Source: Bacteroidaceae bacterium (lineage in GTDB: Bacteria > Bacteroidota > Bacteroidia > Bacteroidales > Bacteroidaceae). From it: a DNA stretch of 45,970 nt. Of this stretch, positions 1 through 8,822 are shown piece by piece; the stretch's first letter is position 1; each line of letters opens with the position of its first letter. Location of the stretch: contig JAKSLJ010000030.1 in NCBI GenBank assembly GCA_024401275.1, forward strand, positions 1 through 45,970, in the 5' to 3' direction. The notes below the pieces were generated by a model that did no database searches, had not been told where the DNA came from, and was given only the letters and a program-made list of their open reading frames with translations. The translations under genes were made by a program, and so were the position numbers.

Positions 1-1
1 C

Positions 2-2029
2 TTAGAGCATGCTCTTTACCTGGTTGTAAACGTTCTCTGCTGTGTAGCCGAGCTTCTCGTCGAGCACCTTGTAAGGAGCTGAGAAACCGAATGTCTCGAG
101 TCCCCAGATCTTAGATGCAGGATCAGCACCGATGAGGAAGCCCTGGAGGTTTACAGGAAGACCTGCTGTCATACCGAATACCTTAGCACCTGCTGGGATT
201 ACGCTCTGCTGGTACTCAAGTGGCTGGCAACGGAATACGCCCTCAGAAGGAACGCTAACGATGCGGCACTTAACGCCTTCCTTGCGGAGAAGCTCTGCAC
301 CAGAGATGAGTGTAGAAACCTCAGAACCTGTAGCTACCATTACTACGTCTGGGTTCTCGTCTGAACCAGCTACTACATAGCCACCCTTGCGAGCCTGCTC
401 ATAGTCGTTGCCTTCAGGGAGGTTGTTGATGTTCTGGCGAGAGAAGATGAGAGCTGTAGGGCTATCCATGTTCTCCATAGCCATTGCCCATGCAGTTGTA
501 GTCTCCTTGGCATCAGCAGGACGAAGAACGAGAGTAGAGTTCTTGCCATCGTGACGCTTGAGCTTCTCCATGAGACGAATCTGTGCCTCGTGCTCAACAG
601 GCTCGTGAGTAGGACCGTCTTCACCTACGCGGAATGCGTCGTGAGTCCAGATGAACTTAACTGGGAGCTGCATGAGAGCTGCCATACGTGCTACAGGGAG
701 CATGTACTGAGAGAATACGAAGAATGTACCGCAAGCTGGGATAACACCACCGTGGAGAGCCATACCAACGCAGCAGCAAGCCATAGTGAACTCAGCAACA
801 CCTGCCTGGAAGAATGCACCAGAGAAGTCGTCCTTTGTGAGAGCGTGAGTCTTCTTGAGGAAGCCGTCAGTCTTATCTGAGTTAGAGAGGTCTGCAGAAG
901 CACAGATCATGTTTGGAACCTGCTCAGCGAGAACAGAGAGACAAGCAGCAGAAGCAGAACGAGTAGCGTCGTTGTCCTTCTGTACGCATGCGCTCCAGTC
1001 AATCTTTGGAGCCTTGCCTGAGAACCAGTCAGCTTGCTGTGCAGCCTTCTCTGGGTTAGCCTCAGCCCATGCCTTCTCCTCAGCATAGCGCTCAGCGCAG
1101 ATAGCCTCGAGTTCCTTAGCGCGGTTAGCGTAGAGTTCCTTAACATCGTCGAAGATCTGGAATGGGTTCTCAGGATCACCACCGAGGTTCTTTACTGTGT
1201 TCACGTAAGCATCACCACCGAGAGGAGCACCGTGAGTCTTGCAGTTTGCCTCGTAAGAAGAACCGTCAGCCTTGAGAGCGCCCTTACCCATGATACACTT
1301 ACCGATGATGAGTGTTGGCTTGCCCTTAACAGCCTGTGCCTTCTCGATAGCGTCGCGAATCTGCTGAGCGTCGTTACCGTTGATTTCGATAACTTCCCAA
1401 CCCTGTGCGCGATACTTGGCAGCTGTATCCTCGTTCATTACGTCCTTTGTCTCTGTAGAGAGCTGGATGTCGTTGCAGTCGTAGAACATGATGAGGTTGT
1501 CAAGACCGAGGTTACCAGCGATACGAGCAGCACCCTGTGAAACCTCTTCCTGGATACCACCGTCAGAGATGTAAGTATAGATAGTCTCCTTAGCGAATGT
1601 TGGGTTGCCTGTGTGAGCAGCAAGGAACTTTGCAGCGATAGCAGCACCGATAGCGTAAGCGTGACCCTGACCGAGAGGACCAGATGTATTCTCAATACCA
1701 CGAGCTACTTCATACTCTGGGTGACCAGTAGTAGGAGAACCCCACTGACGGAGCTGAGCGAGCTCGTCAAGAGTGAACTTGCCAGCAAGGCAGAGCTGAG
1801 AATAGAGCATTGGAGCCATGTGACCTGGATCGAGGAAGAAACGGTCGCGACCTACCCATTCTGGGTTCTTTGGGTCATACTGGAGATACTCTGAATAGAG
1901 CACGTTGATGAAGTCTGCACCGCCCATGGCACCACCTGGGTGACCTGACTTTGCCTTCTCTACTGCAGAAGCAGCGAGGATGCGGATGTTATCCGCAGCG
2001 TGATTTAATACTTTAATGTCGTTTGCCAT
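2..2029 (-). CDS. tkt: Transketolase
   Basis: Thiamine-diphosphate enzyme that moves two-carbon ketol units between pentose phosphates in the cytosol; here it probably drains the xylulose-5-phosphate made from arabinose. The 675-aa protein has the normal family length. The N-terminal GHPGGAMGGADF segment (residues 29-40), the cofactor-binding stretch around 150-190 (SDGGIQEE then NLIMFYDCNDIQ) and the GEDGPTHEPVEH motif near 466-480 of the pyrimidine domain are all present. The gene is complete, with its TAA at the very edge of the window. It is last in the ara block, 149 bp after araB. Transketolase genes are known members of arabinose operons in gut Bacteroides. The ATG start gives the standard N-terminus; no Shine-Dalgarno site is visible. 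Confidence 0.97.
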   Translation of the reverse strand: MANDIKVLNHAADNIRILAASAVEKAKSGHPGGAMGGADFINVLYSEYLQYDPKNPEWVGRDRFFLDPGHMAPMLYSQLCLAGKFTLDELAQLRQWGSPTTGHPEYEVARGIENTSGPLGQGHAYAIGAAIAAKFLAAHTGNPTFAKETIYTYISDGGIQEEVSQGAARIAGNLGLDNLIMFYDCNDIQLSTETKDVMNEDTAAKYRAQGWEVIEINGNDAQQIRDAIEKAQAVKGKPTLIIGKCIMGKGALKADGSSYEANCKTHGAPLGGDAYVNTVKNLGGDPENPFQIFDDVKELYANRAKELEAICAERYAEEKAWAEANPEKAAQQADWFSGKAPKIDWSACVQKDNDATRSASAACLSVLAEQVPNMICASADLSNSDKTDGFLKKTHALTKDDFSGAFFQAGVAEFTMACCCVGMALHGGVIPACGTFFVFSQYMLPVARMAALMQLPVKFIWTHDAFRVGEDGPTHEPVEHEAQIRLMEKLKRHDGKNSTLVLRPADAKETTTAWAMAMENMDSPTALIFSRQNINNLPEGNDYEQARKGGYVVAGSDENPDVVMVATGSEVSTLISGAELLRKEGVKCRIVSVPSEGVFRCQPLEYQQSVIPAGAKVFGMTAGLPVNLQGFLIGADPASKIWGLETFGFSAPYKVLDEKLGYTAENVYNQVKSML

Positions 2030-2088
2030 TTTTATTTTGGTTTTTGGTTTTTAGTTGATCGTTTTTGGTTTTTAGTTGTTACTGCGTA

Positions 2089-2169
2089 ATTGATAATTGA
2101 TAAATGAAAATTGAAAATTATTTACGGCGCATGCCTCATTATCAATTATCCATTATCAATTATCAATTA
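2089..2169. repeat. AT-rich inverted repeat between araB and tkt
   Basis: The gap between the ribulokinase and transketolase genes contains iterations of AATTGATA on the left and their complement TATCAATT on the right, around a short GC-rich centre (TTACGGCGCATGCC). It can fold into a long AT-rich stem. Whether it acts in RNA processing or is a dispersed repeat cannot be told from one copy. Confidence 0.6.
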
Positions 2170-2178
2170 AATAAATAT

Positions 2179-3804
2179 TTATTTCTTGCATTCTGTAGCC
2201 TTCTGAGCTACAGGAATACATGCCTTGTAAGTCTCGATGTACTTGTTGAAGCCTTCTACATCAGCAGGATCTGGCTGAATCTCAACGCCTGTATTTCCAG
2301 CGAAGACGATTGTCTCAAGATAATCAGCGAGGTTCATGCCCTTATTGTTGATAAGGTAAGCAGCAAGGAGAGCGATACCCCAAGCACCACCTTCGCCGGC
2401 TGTCTCCATTACAGAGATTGGTGAGTTGATGGCAGCTGCGAGGACTTTCTGACCTACACCAGGAGTCTTGAAGAGACCACCATGACCTGTAATGCGGTCA
2501 ACCTTTACCTTCTCCTCCTTGAAGAGGATGTCATTACCGAGCTTAAGAACGGCTACTGTACCGTAAAGGTTTGCGCGCATGAAGTTTGCGAGGTTGAACT
2601 TGTCGTTTGCAGAACGAAGGAACATAGGACGACCTTCCTGAAGTCCGGCAACAGGTTCGCCAGAGATGAAGTTGTAAGCCATGATGCCACCACAGTCTGC
2701 GTTGCCTGTGAGAGCGTGGTTGTAGAGCTTAGCGTAAACGTCGTTCATGTCAACAGGAATGCCGAGAAGTTCCTGATATTCCTTGAAGAGCTTAACCCAA
2801 GCGTTGATGTCTGAAGTACAGTTGTTGCAGTGAACCATGGCAACGAGAGAGCCGTCTGGAGTTGTTACCATATCAATCATCTCTGATGGCTTTGAAAGGT
2901 CTTTCTCAAGAACGATCATAGAGAATGATGAAGTTCCGGCAGAAACGTTACCAGTGCGCTGCTTAACAGCGTTTGTGGCAACCATACCAGTACCTGCGTC
3001 ACCTTCTGGAGGACAGAGTGGACAACCTGGCTTCAAGTGGCCTGAGATGTCAAGACGATGAGCGCCATGCTCAGTGAGGAAACCTGCCTGCTCGCCTGCG
3101 CAGATGCACTTAGGGAGAAGGTCTTCAAGCTTCCATGGGAAGTTGTATTTTGCAACGAGGTCATTGAACTTCTTGACCATTTCTGCATTGTAGTTCTTTG
3201 TCTCTGGGTCAACAGGAATCATACCTGAAGCGTCGCCGATACCAAGAACCTTCTCACCTGTAAGACGCCAGTGGATATAACCTGCGAGAGTAGTGAGGTA
3301 TGTGATGCCTGGAACATGCTCTTCGTTGTCGAGAATGCACTGGTAGAGGTGTGAGATAGACCAACGGAGAGGAATGTTGTAGTTGAAGAGCTCTGAGAGC
3401 TCAGCAGCTGCAGCACCTGTGTTTGTGTTACGCCATGTGCGGAATGGAGAGAGAAGCTTCTCGCTCTCGCCTACAGGAGCGCCTGCACTTGCAACGCCGT
3501 TAGGACCGAAAGGCATATAGCCGTGCATCATGGCAGAAATACCGATGGAAGCGAGAATCTCGATTTCGCAGTCATATTCTCTTTTTACGTTCTTGCGGAG
3601 GTCTGCATAGCAGTCAGCAAGACCGTACCAGATAGCTTCTGTAGAGTAAGTCCAGATGCCGTCATGGAGTTGGTTCTCCCATTCGTGAGAACCTTGTGCT
3701 ATAGGCTTGTTTTCCTCGTCGATGAGGACAGCCTTGATACGTGTAGAACCGAACTCAATACCAAGAACGGCTTTACCTGATGTGATGGTTTCTTTTGGTG
3801 TCAT
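2179..3804 (-). CDS. araB: FGGY-family kinase, probable L-ribulokinase
   Basis: Cytosolic ATP-dependent sugar kinase, expected to convert L-ribulose to L-ribulose-5-phosphate. At 541 aa it has the FGGY length. The first ATPase motif is LGIEFGSTRIKAVLID (residues 14-29), and the second half holds a glycine-rich nucleotide-binding stretch GDAGTGMV followed by GNVSAGTSSF near 270-295. Sequence alone does not separate xylulokinase from ribulokinase in this superfamily. The call rests on its place between araA and transketolase in an araD-araA-kinase-tkt order; Bacteroides use a non-classical FGGY ribulokinase in this position. A structured repeat ends 2 bp upstream of the ATG. Confidence 0.85.
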   Translation of the reverse strand: MTPKETITSGKAVLGIEFGSTRIKAVLIDEENKPIAQGSHEWENQLHDGIWTYSTEAIWYGLADCYADLRKNVKREYDCEIEILASIGISAMMHGYMPFGPNGVASAGAPVGESEKLLSPFRTWRNTNTGAAAAELSELFNYNIPLRWSISHLYQCILDNEEHVPGITYLTTLAGYIHWRLTGEKVLGIGDASGMIPVDPETKNYNAEMVKKFNDLVAKYNFPWKLEDLLPKCICAGEQAGFLTEHGAHRLDISGHLKPGCPLCPPEGDAGTGMVATNAVKQRTGNVSAGTSSFSMIVLEKDLSKPSEMIDMVTTPDGSLVAMVHCNNCTSDINAWVKLFKEYQELLGIPVDMNDVYAKLYNHALTGNADCGGIMAYNFISGEPVAGLQEGRPMFLRSANDKFNLANFMRANLYGTVAVLKLGNDILFKEEKVKVDRITGHGGLFKTPGVGQKVLAAAINSPISVMETAGEGGAWGIALLAAYLINNKGMNLADYLETIVFAGNTGVEIQPDPADVEGFNKYIETYKACIPVAQKATECKK

Positions 3805-3806
3805 AT

Positions 3807-3878
3807 AGCCCCCCTCTAACTCCCCCCCTAATGGGGGAGGACCTTAAATTAGTTTTGCTAATTGAGGGGATTAAGGTC
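3807..3878. repeat. GC-hairpin/AT-hairpin repeat (arm A), copy 1
   Basis: A 72-bp element directly upstream of the araB start codon. It has a C-run/G-run hairpin (CCCCCCC...GGGGGAGG) followed by a nested stem closed by GACCTTAA/TTAAGGTC with AATTAG/CTAATT inside. It is almost identical to 5502-5573, which sits directly upstream of araA. Confidence 0.85.
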
Positions 3879-3925
3879 GTGATATATTAATTAATGATTC
3901 TATAGCCTTTCCGCAAAAGTAATTA

Positions 3926-3965
3926 TATTCTCCCTCCCACTGGGGGGAGGGTCGGGGTGGGGCTT
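3926..3965. repeat. G-rich hairpin repeat (arm B), copy 1
   Basis: A 40-bp element with CTCCCTCCCAC pairing to GGGGGGAGGG, followed by a GGGGTGGGG tail. It abuts the araA stop codon and is repeated with one visible change at 5624-5663. Confidence 0.85.
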
Positions 3966-5498
3966 TTACTTCAACGCCTTATTCATCCAATAGTAAACCT
4001 CGTTGTTGCGGAGGTTCTGCTGGAAGTTTGCGATAGTTGTCTGCTTGTTGATTTCAAGGATTTCTACGCCGAGCATTTCTGCGAAGTCTTCCCAATATTC
4101 CTCAGTGATGTCATAACCGAATGCGCTGTGGTGAGTACCGCCGGCAAGAATCCAAGCGCCTGCGCCGATCTCGAATGATGGCTGTGGAACCCAGAGAGCA
4201 GAAGCAACAGGAAGCTTTGGCATTGGCTTTGGCTCGATACACTCAACTTGCTGAGTGATGATGCGGAAGCGGTTGCCGAGGTCAACGATAGTTGCCTTAA
4301 CACCAGCGCCTGTCTTTGAAGTGAAGACGAGACGAGCTGTCTGCTGCTTGCGGATACCGATACCGAGGAAGTGAACCTCGAGAGTTGGCTTGTTTGTAGC
4401 AATGAGCGGAGTAACCTCAAGCATGTGGCTCTGGAGGATAGAAGTCTGACCTTCTGCGAAGTTGAGAGTGTAGTCCTCAAGGAATGAAACGCCGTGCTCA
4501 TTGCCCTGGTTCATAACCCAGATTGTGCGGTAGAGACAAGCTGTCTTCCAGTCGCCTTCAGCACCGAAACCGATACCTTCTGCCATCAAACGCTGTGAAG
4601 CGAGACCAGGAATCTGGTCGAAACCGCAGAAGTTAGGATCGTCGATGTCTGCGTCGCCGAGGTCATCGAAGTTTGTAGTGAAAGCAGTAGCACCTTCGTC
4701 TTTGAGGACAGCGCGGATAGCGAGCTCAGCCTTAGCAGCATTGCGTACCTTCTCCCAATAAACTTCTTCGCCAGATTCGTCAATCTTGATTGTATATTCC
4801 TGCTTGTAAGTCTCAACAAGTGCGTCAACTTCTGCATCAGTTACCTTCTTGAAGTAATCCATAAGAGAAGAAACTGGGTAGTAGTCAACATGATAGCCGA
4901 AACGCTGCTCGAATTCTACGCGATCGCCATCAGTAACGGCAACATTGTTCATGTTCATACCGAACATAAGACAGCGTACATCGTGAGCGTCAGCAACACC
5001 GGCACAAACGCGGCCCCAAACAGCAATCTGCTTCTGAGTTTCCTCGCTCTTCCAATAGCCTACAACAACCTTACGAGCTACACGCATACGAGTGCAGATA
5101 TGACCAAACTCGATGTCGCCGTGAGCTGACTGGTTGAGGTTCATGAAGTCCATGTCCATTGTGTCCCATGGAATCTCTGCATTGTACTGAGTGTGAAGGT
5201 GAAGGAGTGGCTTCTGGAGTGCCTGAAGTCCCTTAATCCACATCTTTGCAGGAGAGAATGTGTGCATCCATGTGATGACGCCGACACACTTCTTTTCATT
5301 GTTTGCAGCCTTCATGATATCTTCTACTTCTACAGAAGAGTTGGCTGTACCTTTATAAACTACCTTAATAGGAATGATACCACTATTGTTGAGACCGTCA
5401 ACCATCTCCTGAGAGTGACCGTCAACGATTTTTACGGTTTCACCACCGTACAAAAGCTGTGCGCCGGTGATCCACCAAAGTTCTAAATTTTTGTACAT
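3966..5498 (-). CDS. araA: L-arabinose isomerase
   Basis: Metal-dependent cytosolic enzyme interconverting L-arabinose and L-ribulose, the first step of bacterial arabinose use. The 510-aa protein matches the usual ~500 aa. Residues corresponding to the E. coli active-site set are visible: E314 in FGAEGDW, E341 in FLEDYTLNF, H358 in LQSHMLE and H456/H457 in GGTHHSAF. The N-terminus (LELWWITGAQLLYGG) is typical of the family. It lies between araD (163 bp) and araB (161 bp), and both gaps are filled by the same two-arm repeat cassette. I am confident of the function. Confidence 0.97.
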   Translation of the reverse strand: MYKNLELWWITGAQLLYGGETVKIVDGHSQEMVDGLNNSGIIPIKVVYKGTANSSVEVEDIMKAANNEKKCVGVITWMHTFSPAKMWIKGLQALQKPLLHLHTQYNAEIPWDTMDMDFMNLNQSAHGDIEFGHICTRMRVARKVVVGYWKSEETQKQIAVWGRVCAGVADAHDVRCLMFGMNMNNVAVTDGDRVEFEQRFGYHVDYYPVSSLMDYFKKVTDAEVDALVETYKQEYTIKIDESGEEVYWEKVRNAAKAELAIRAVLKDEGATAFTTNFDDLGDADIDDPNFCGFDQIPGLASQRLMAEGIGFGAEGDWKTACLYRTIWVMNQGNEHGVSFLEDYTLNFAEGQTSILQSHMLEVTPLIATNKPTLEVHFLGIGIRKQQTARLVFTSKTGAGVKATIVDLGNRFRIITQQVECIEPKPMPKLPVASALWVPQPSFEIGAGAWILAGGTHHSAFGYDITEEYWEDFAEMLGVEILEINKQTTIANFQQNLRNNEVYYWMNKALK

Positions 5499-5501
5499 AT
5501 T

Positions 5502-5573
5502 AGCCCCCCTCTAACTCCCCCCCTTATGGGGGAGGACCTTAAATTAGTTTTGCTAATTGAGGGGATTAAGGTC
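5502..5573. repeat. GC-hairpin/AT-hairpin repeat (arm A), copy 2
   Basis: Near-identical second copy of the arm A element of 3807-3878, here 3 bp from the araA start codon. The nested GACCTTAA/TTAAGGTC stem is unchanged; the visible difference is in the C-run loop (CCCTTATGGGGG instead of CCCTAATGGGGG). Confidence 0.85.
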
Positions 5574-5623
5574 TCTTTGTGTTAATAATTAAATATGGAT
5601 ATTCCCTACCCACAAAGGATATT

Positions 5624-5663
5624 TATTCTCCCTCCCACTGGGGGGAGGGCCGGGGTGGGGCTT
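5624..5663. repeat. G-rich hairpin repeat (arm B), copy 2
   Basis: Second copy of the arm B element. It runs into the stop codon of araD, so the order stop codon, arm B, non-conserved AT-rich spacer, arm A, start codon is the same in both araD-araA and araA-araB gaps. Confidence 0.85.
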
Positions 5664-6372
5664 AATGTTTCTGTCCTGGCTGTCCATAGTAAGCGTTAGG
5701 ACCATGCTTGCGCATGTAGTGCTTCTCTATGAGGAGAGGATTCATTGTGAGATTTGGATTTACGCCGAAAGCAACGAATGCCATCTTTGCGCACTGCTCC
5801 ATAACCTTTGCGTTATAAACAGCGTTGTCAGGAGAAGTTCCCCAAGAGAAAGGACCATGGTTCTTTACGAGAACTGCTGGAGTGTGATCTGGATTGATGC
5901 CACGGATGTTGAGAATCTCGTCAACAATAACATTACCTGTCTCAAGCTCATACTGACCTTCAACTTCTTCCTTTGTCATGTCGCGAGTGCAAGGAATGTC
6001 CTTGTAGAAGTAGTCAGCGTGGGTTGTGCCGATGTTTGGAATGTCCTTTCCTGCCTGAGCAAAGGCAGTTGCGTAAGTAGAGTGAGTGTGGACAACGCCC
6101 TGAATGTTTGGGAAAGCCTTGTAGAGAACAAGGTGAGTAGGTGTGTCTGATGAAGGATTGAGATTGCCTTCTACAACCTTTCCTGTCTCAAGGTCAACAA
6201 CAACCATATCTTCTGCCTTCATGTCGTCATAGCTTACGCCAGAAGGCTTGATTACAACAAGTCCTTTTTCACGGTCGATACCAGAGACGTTACCCCAAGT
6301 GAAGATAACAAGTCCCTGCTTTACTAGGTCAAGGTTTGCCTTGAACACTTTCTGTTTAAGTTCTTCTAACAT
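5662..6372 (-). CDS. araD: L-ribulose-5-phosphate 4-epimerase
   Basis: Class II aldolase-fold, zinc-dependent enzyme that converts L-ribulose-5-phosphate to D-xylulose-5-phosphate in the cytosol. Its 236 aa fit the family (E. coli AraD is 231). Zinc ligands are visible as H95 and H97 in [12 protein letters not shown] and H172 in [11 protein letters not shown]120 in THADYF and Y229 near the C-terminus (NAYYGQ) match the known acid/base positions. It appears to be the first gene of the ara block, since the gap upstream carries a hairpin close to the end of the symporter gene. No clear TAnnTTTG box is visible in front of it. Confidence 0.96.
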   Translation of the reverse strand: MLEELKQKVFKANLDLVKQGLVIFTWGNVSGIDREKGLVVIKPSGVSYDDMKAEDMVVVDLETGKVVEGNLNPSSDTPTHLVLYKAFPNIQGVVHTHSTYATAFAQAGKDIPNIGTTHADYFYKDIPCTRDMTKEEVEGQYELETGNVIVDEILNIRGINPDHTPAVLVKNHGPFSWGTSPDNAVYNAKVMEQCAKMAFVAFGVNPNLTMNPLLIEKHYMRKHGPNAYYGQPGQKH

Positions 6373-6724
6373 AAGATTTTTATTAAGATTATATTTGGTT
6401 TATATTATATTTTTGGTTTATATTATATTTTTGGTTGTAATGAATTTTCAAATCAAGTGGACCGAATAAAAATCAGTCAGGTATTGCGATCTCATCAAAA
6501 CGTCAGAAAGCCAAGCTAGATGCCTTTTTTATGAGCAAAGCCATGTTTTATACACTTTCCTTCATGAGAGATCTTCCAACATGGTTTTGACAACAGTTTG
6601 TTTTGATGATGTTTTTTTTGATGGGGTTGAGATTCAATGATCTCTAATGTGAGTTTGTAGTTTGGTTTTATCGGGTGGGGAGTTTCATCACTTCCCCACC
6701 CTATTATATAATTAATGTGTATTC
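6373..6724. other. Intergenic region with 18-bp tandem repeats upstream of araD
   Basis: A 352-bp stretch without a convincing gene. Next to araD it holds an AT-rich tandem repeat with TTGGTT recurring at 6395, 6413 and 6431 (period 18). The far end carries the symporter terminator. I could not find a TAnnTTTG box on the minus strand, although the ara promoter or operator should lie here if araD starts a transcript. Confidence 0.6.
6673..6701 (-). terminator. Hairpin downstream of the symporter gene
   Basis: A 9-bp perfect stem (GGGTGGGGA pairing with TCCCCACCC) with an 11-base loop, starting 23 bp after the symporter stop codon. There is no long U-tract on the minus strand, so it is a terminator or 3'-end stabiliser by position and stem strength. 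Confidence 0.65.
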
Positions 6725-8719
6725 TTACCAGAGAGCGAGGTAAAGAATTGTAAGGAGTGCTATTACGATGAACGCACCAATATTGAATGTCTTGTCAGTC
6801 TTGAAGATTGCAAGGTCAATAGCAACAAGCTTAGGATCCTGAACAGCATCGAGAGCGTTAGAACGGAGGTAGTAACCAATAGTTGCTGTGATTGCTGCGA
6901 AGAATGCCATCGCACCTTCCATACCGTAAATATGGAGAGTATCGCTGAAGAATGAAGCTACGAAGAGTACGAAAGAAACAGCTGCGATAGCGAACATGAT
7001 GTTGCTCCAGAAGAGCTGCTGCTTAACGTCTGCCTCAGAAAGCTCGTCAGCCTTCTCTACATCCTTGCTCATAAGTGACATACCTACGAACATGATAACG
7101 AGAACGATGAATACCAAACCTGAACGTACGAGGAATGGAATCTCAGGGAGCGCAAACTTAAAGATGATTGAGAATGCGAATGTACCGATAGCGGCAGCAA
7201 CTGCAGCCTTACCAGAAGCACGCTTCCAGAGGAGACCAAGACCGAAGATAACTACAACACCTGGGTAAACGAATGCTGAGTATTCCTGGATGAACTGGAA
7301 TGCCTGGTCAATACCACCCATAAGTGGGTAAACTGCGATGAGAGCGATAATAAGAGCTGTGATAGAAGTCATACGACCTACGTTCACGAGCTTCTTCTCA
7401 GATGCGTTCTTATTGATGAACTGCTTATAGATATCCATTGTGAACAATGTTGAAGTTGAGTTGAACATTGAAGCCAATGAAGAAATTACAGCAGCAGCAA
7501 GAGCAGCAAATGAGAGACCCTTTACGAATACTGGAGTAAAGTTACGGATGAGGTATGGGTAAGCGTCATCAGAACGAGTGATTTCACCAGCGAGGTTAGG
7601 GAGTTTATCAAGAACAGGTACGCCATTTACGTCACCATTCATGATGAAGAATGCACAAACACCTGGGATACAAACGATGAATGGGATGAGGATCTTAAGA
7701 ACGGCTGCAAATACCATACCCTTCTTTGCCTCTGCAAGTGACTTAGCAGCAAGACCCTTCTGGATGATGTACTGGTTGAAGCCCCAATAGCCGAGGTTTG
7801 TAAGCCAAAGAGCACCGAATACGAGAACAAGACCTGGGTTAGTGAAGAATGGGTCTTCCTTCTGGACAACTTCACCTGCAGCATTTGTAACACCGTTGAT
7901 TACAGGATAGAGTTCTTCCTGACGGGTTACAATCAGGTTGAAGTGCTTGTCGCCTTCCTGACCGATACACCAACTGTAGATGTTTCCTAATGCTTCAAGA
8001 GCACCGCAACCCCAAACTTCAGCACCGATTACAGAGAGTGCTGCGTAAGCTGTGATAAGACCACCACCAACGAGGAATGTTACCTGCATAACGTCTGTCC
8101 ATGCTACAGAAGCAAGACCTCCGTAGATAGAGTAGATACCTGCGATGAGGAAGAGGAAGAGGATGATGCAGATACGAACCTGGTCAACTTCCATTCCTGC
8201 GATAGACATTGTCATGTCTGTTGGAAGGCCGAGGATCTGCTGGATAGCGAGAGCACCGAGCCAAGCTACAGAAGTGAGGTTTACGAATACATAAAGGAAA
8301 AGCCAAAGGAGAGAGAATGCGAGACCTACACCCCAGTTGTAACGCTCACGAAGGAACTGTGGGATAGTGAAGATCTTCTTCTCGATCATCAAAGGCAAGA
8401 GGAACTTACCGACAACGAGCAATGTTGCTGCTGCCATGAGCTCGTAAGCTGCCTGAGCGATACCTGAAGCGAAAGCAGAACCAGACATACCGATGAACTG
8501 CTCAGCGGAAATGTTGGCTGCGATAAGAGAAGCACCTACTGCCCACCAAGTAAGGGTGTTACCTGCGAGGAAGTAGTCAGTAGATGATTTTTCCTCGCCC
8601 TTCTTTCCACGGCTGAGGAAAATGCCCAATCCTACGAGAAGGACGATGTAAGCGGCGAAGACGATGTAGTCAATAGGTTCGAAACCATTGCCGCTCAAAG
8701 CTGAGAAGATTTTTTCCAT
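6725..8719 (-). CDS. SSS-family sodium/sugar symporter
   Basis: Inner-membrane Na+-coupled sugar transporter of the SGLT-like solute:sodium symporter family. The 664-aa protein is strongly hydrophobic along its whole length, with roughly 14 likely membrane helices, the first at about residues 18-36. The family signature is visible as IYSIYGGLASVAWTDVMQ (195-212), and the helix preceding it contains the usual polar Na+-site region (SLIAANISAEQFIGMSG, 64-80). It lies 103 bp after the mutarotase lipoprotein and ahead of the ara block. The substrate may be L-arabinose, as for the Bacteroides arabinose symporter, or galactose/glucose, as suggested by galK upstream. The sequence does not decide between them. 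Confidence 0.9.
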   Translation of the reverse strand: MEKIFSALSGNGFEPIDYIVFAAYIVLLVGLGIFLSRGKKGEEKSSTDYFLAGNTLTWWAVGASLIAANISAEQFIGMSGSAFASGIAQAAYELMAAATLLVVGKFLLPLMIEKKIFTIPQFLRERYNWGVGLAFSLLWLFLYVFVNLTSVAWLGALAIQQILGLPTDMTMSIAGMEVDQVRICIILFLFLIAGIYSIYGGLASVAWTDVMQVTFLVGGGLITAYAALSVIGAEVWGCGALEALGNIYSWCIGQEGDKHFNLIVTRQEELYPVINGVTNAAGEVVQKEDPFFTNPGLVLVFGALWLTNLGYWGFNQYIIQKGLAAKSLAEAKKGMVFAAVLKILIPFIVCIPGVCAFFIMNGDVNGVPVLDKLPNLAGEITRSDDAYPYLIRNFTPVFVKGLSFAALAAAVISSLASMFNSTSTLFTMDIYKQFINKNASEKKLVNVGRMTSITALIIALIAVYPLMGGIDQAFQFIQEYSAFVYPGVVVIFGLGLLWKRASGKAAVAAAIGTFAFSIIFKFALPEIPFLVRSGLVFIVLVIMFVGMSLMSKDVEKADELSEADVKQQLFWSNIMFAIAAVSFVLFVASFFSDTLHIYGMEGAMAFFAAITATIGYYLRSNALDAVQDPKLVAIDLAIFKTDKTFNIGAFIVIALLTILYLALW

Positions 8720-8753
8720 TTTTTATTATTTATTATTATATTGTATCCCTTGT

Positions 8754-8813
8754 TGTAGGGCGAACATTTGTGAGCCGTTTGTGTGAATACGGCACGGAAA
8801 TCCTCGCCCTACA
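8754..8813. repeat. GTAGGGCGA palindromic element, copy 1
   Basis: A 60-bp element with inverted ends TGTAGGGCGA/TCGCCCTACA and an inner pair GAGCCG/CGGCAC. It lies 9 bp beyond the stop codon of the mutarotase lipoprotein. Related copies are at 10029-10089 (opposite orientation), 24094-24193 and 25068-25173. Confidence 0.8.
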
Positions 8814-8822
8814 TTTCGTAAT

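Noticed and set aside
2179-3804. Xylulokinase instead of ribulokinase
   Set aside because: Possible by fold, but the araD-araA-kinase-transketolase order leaves the ribulokinase step otherwise unfilled, and no xylose isomerase is present.
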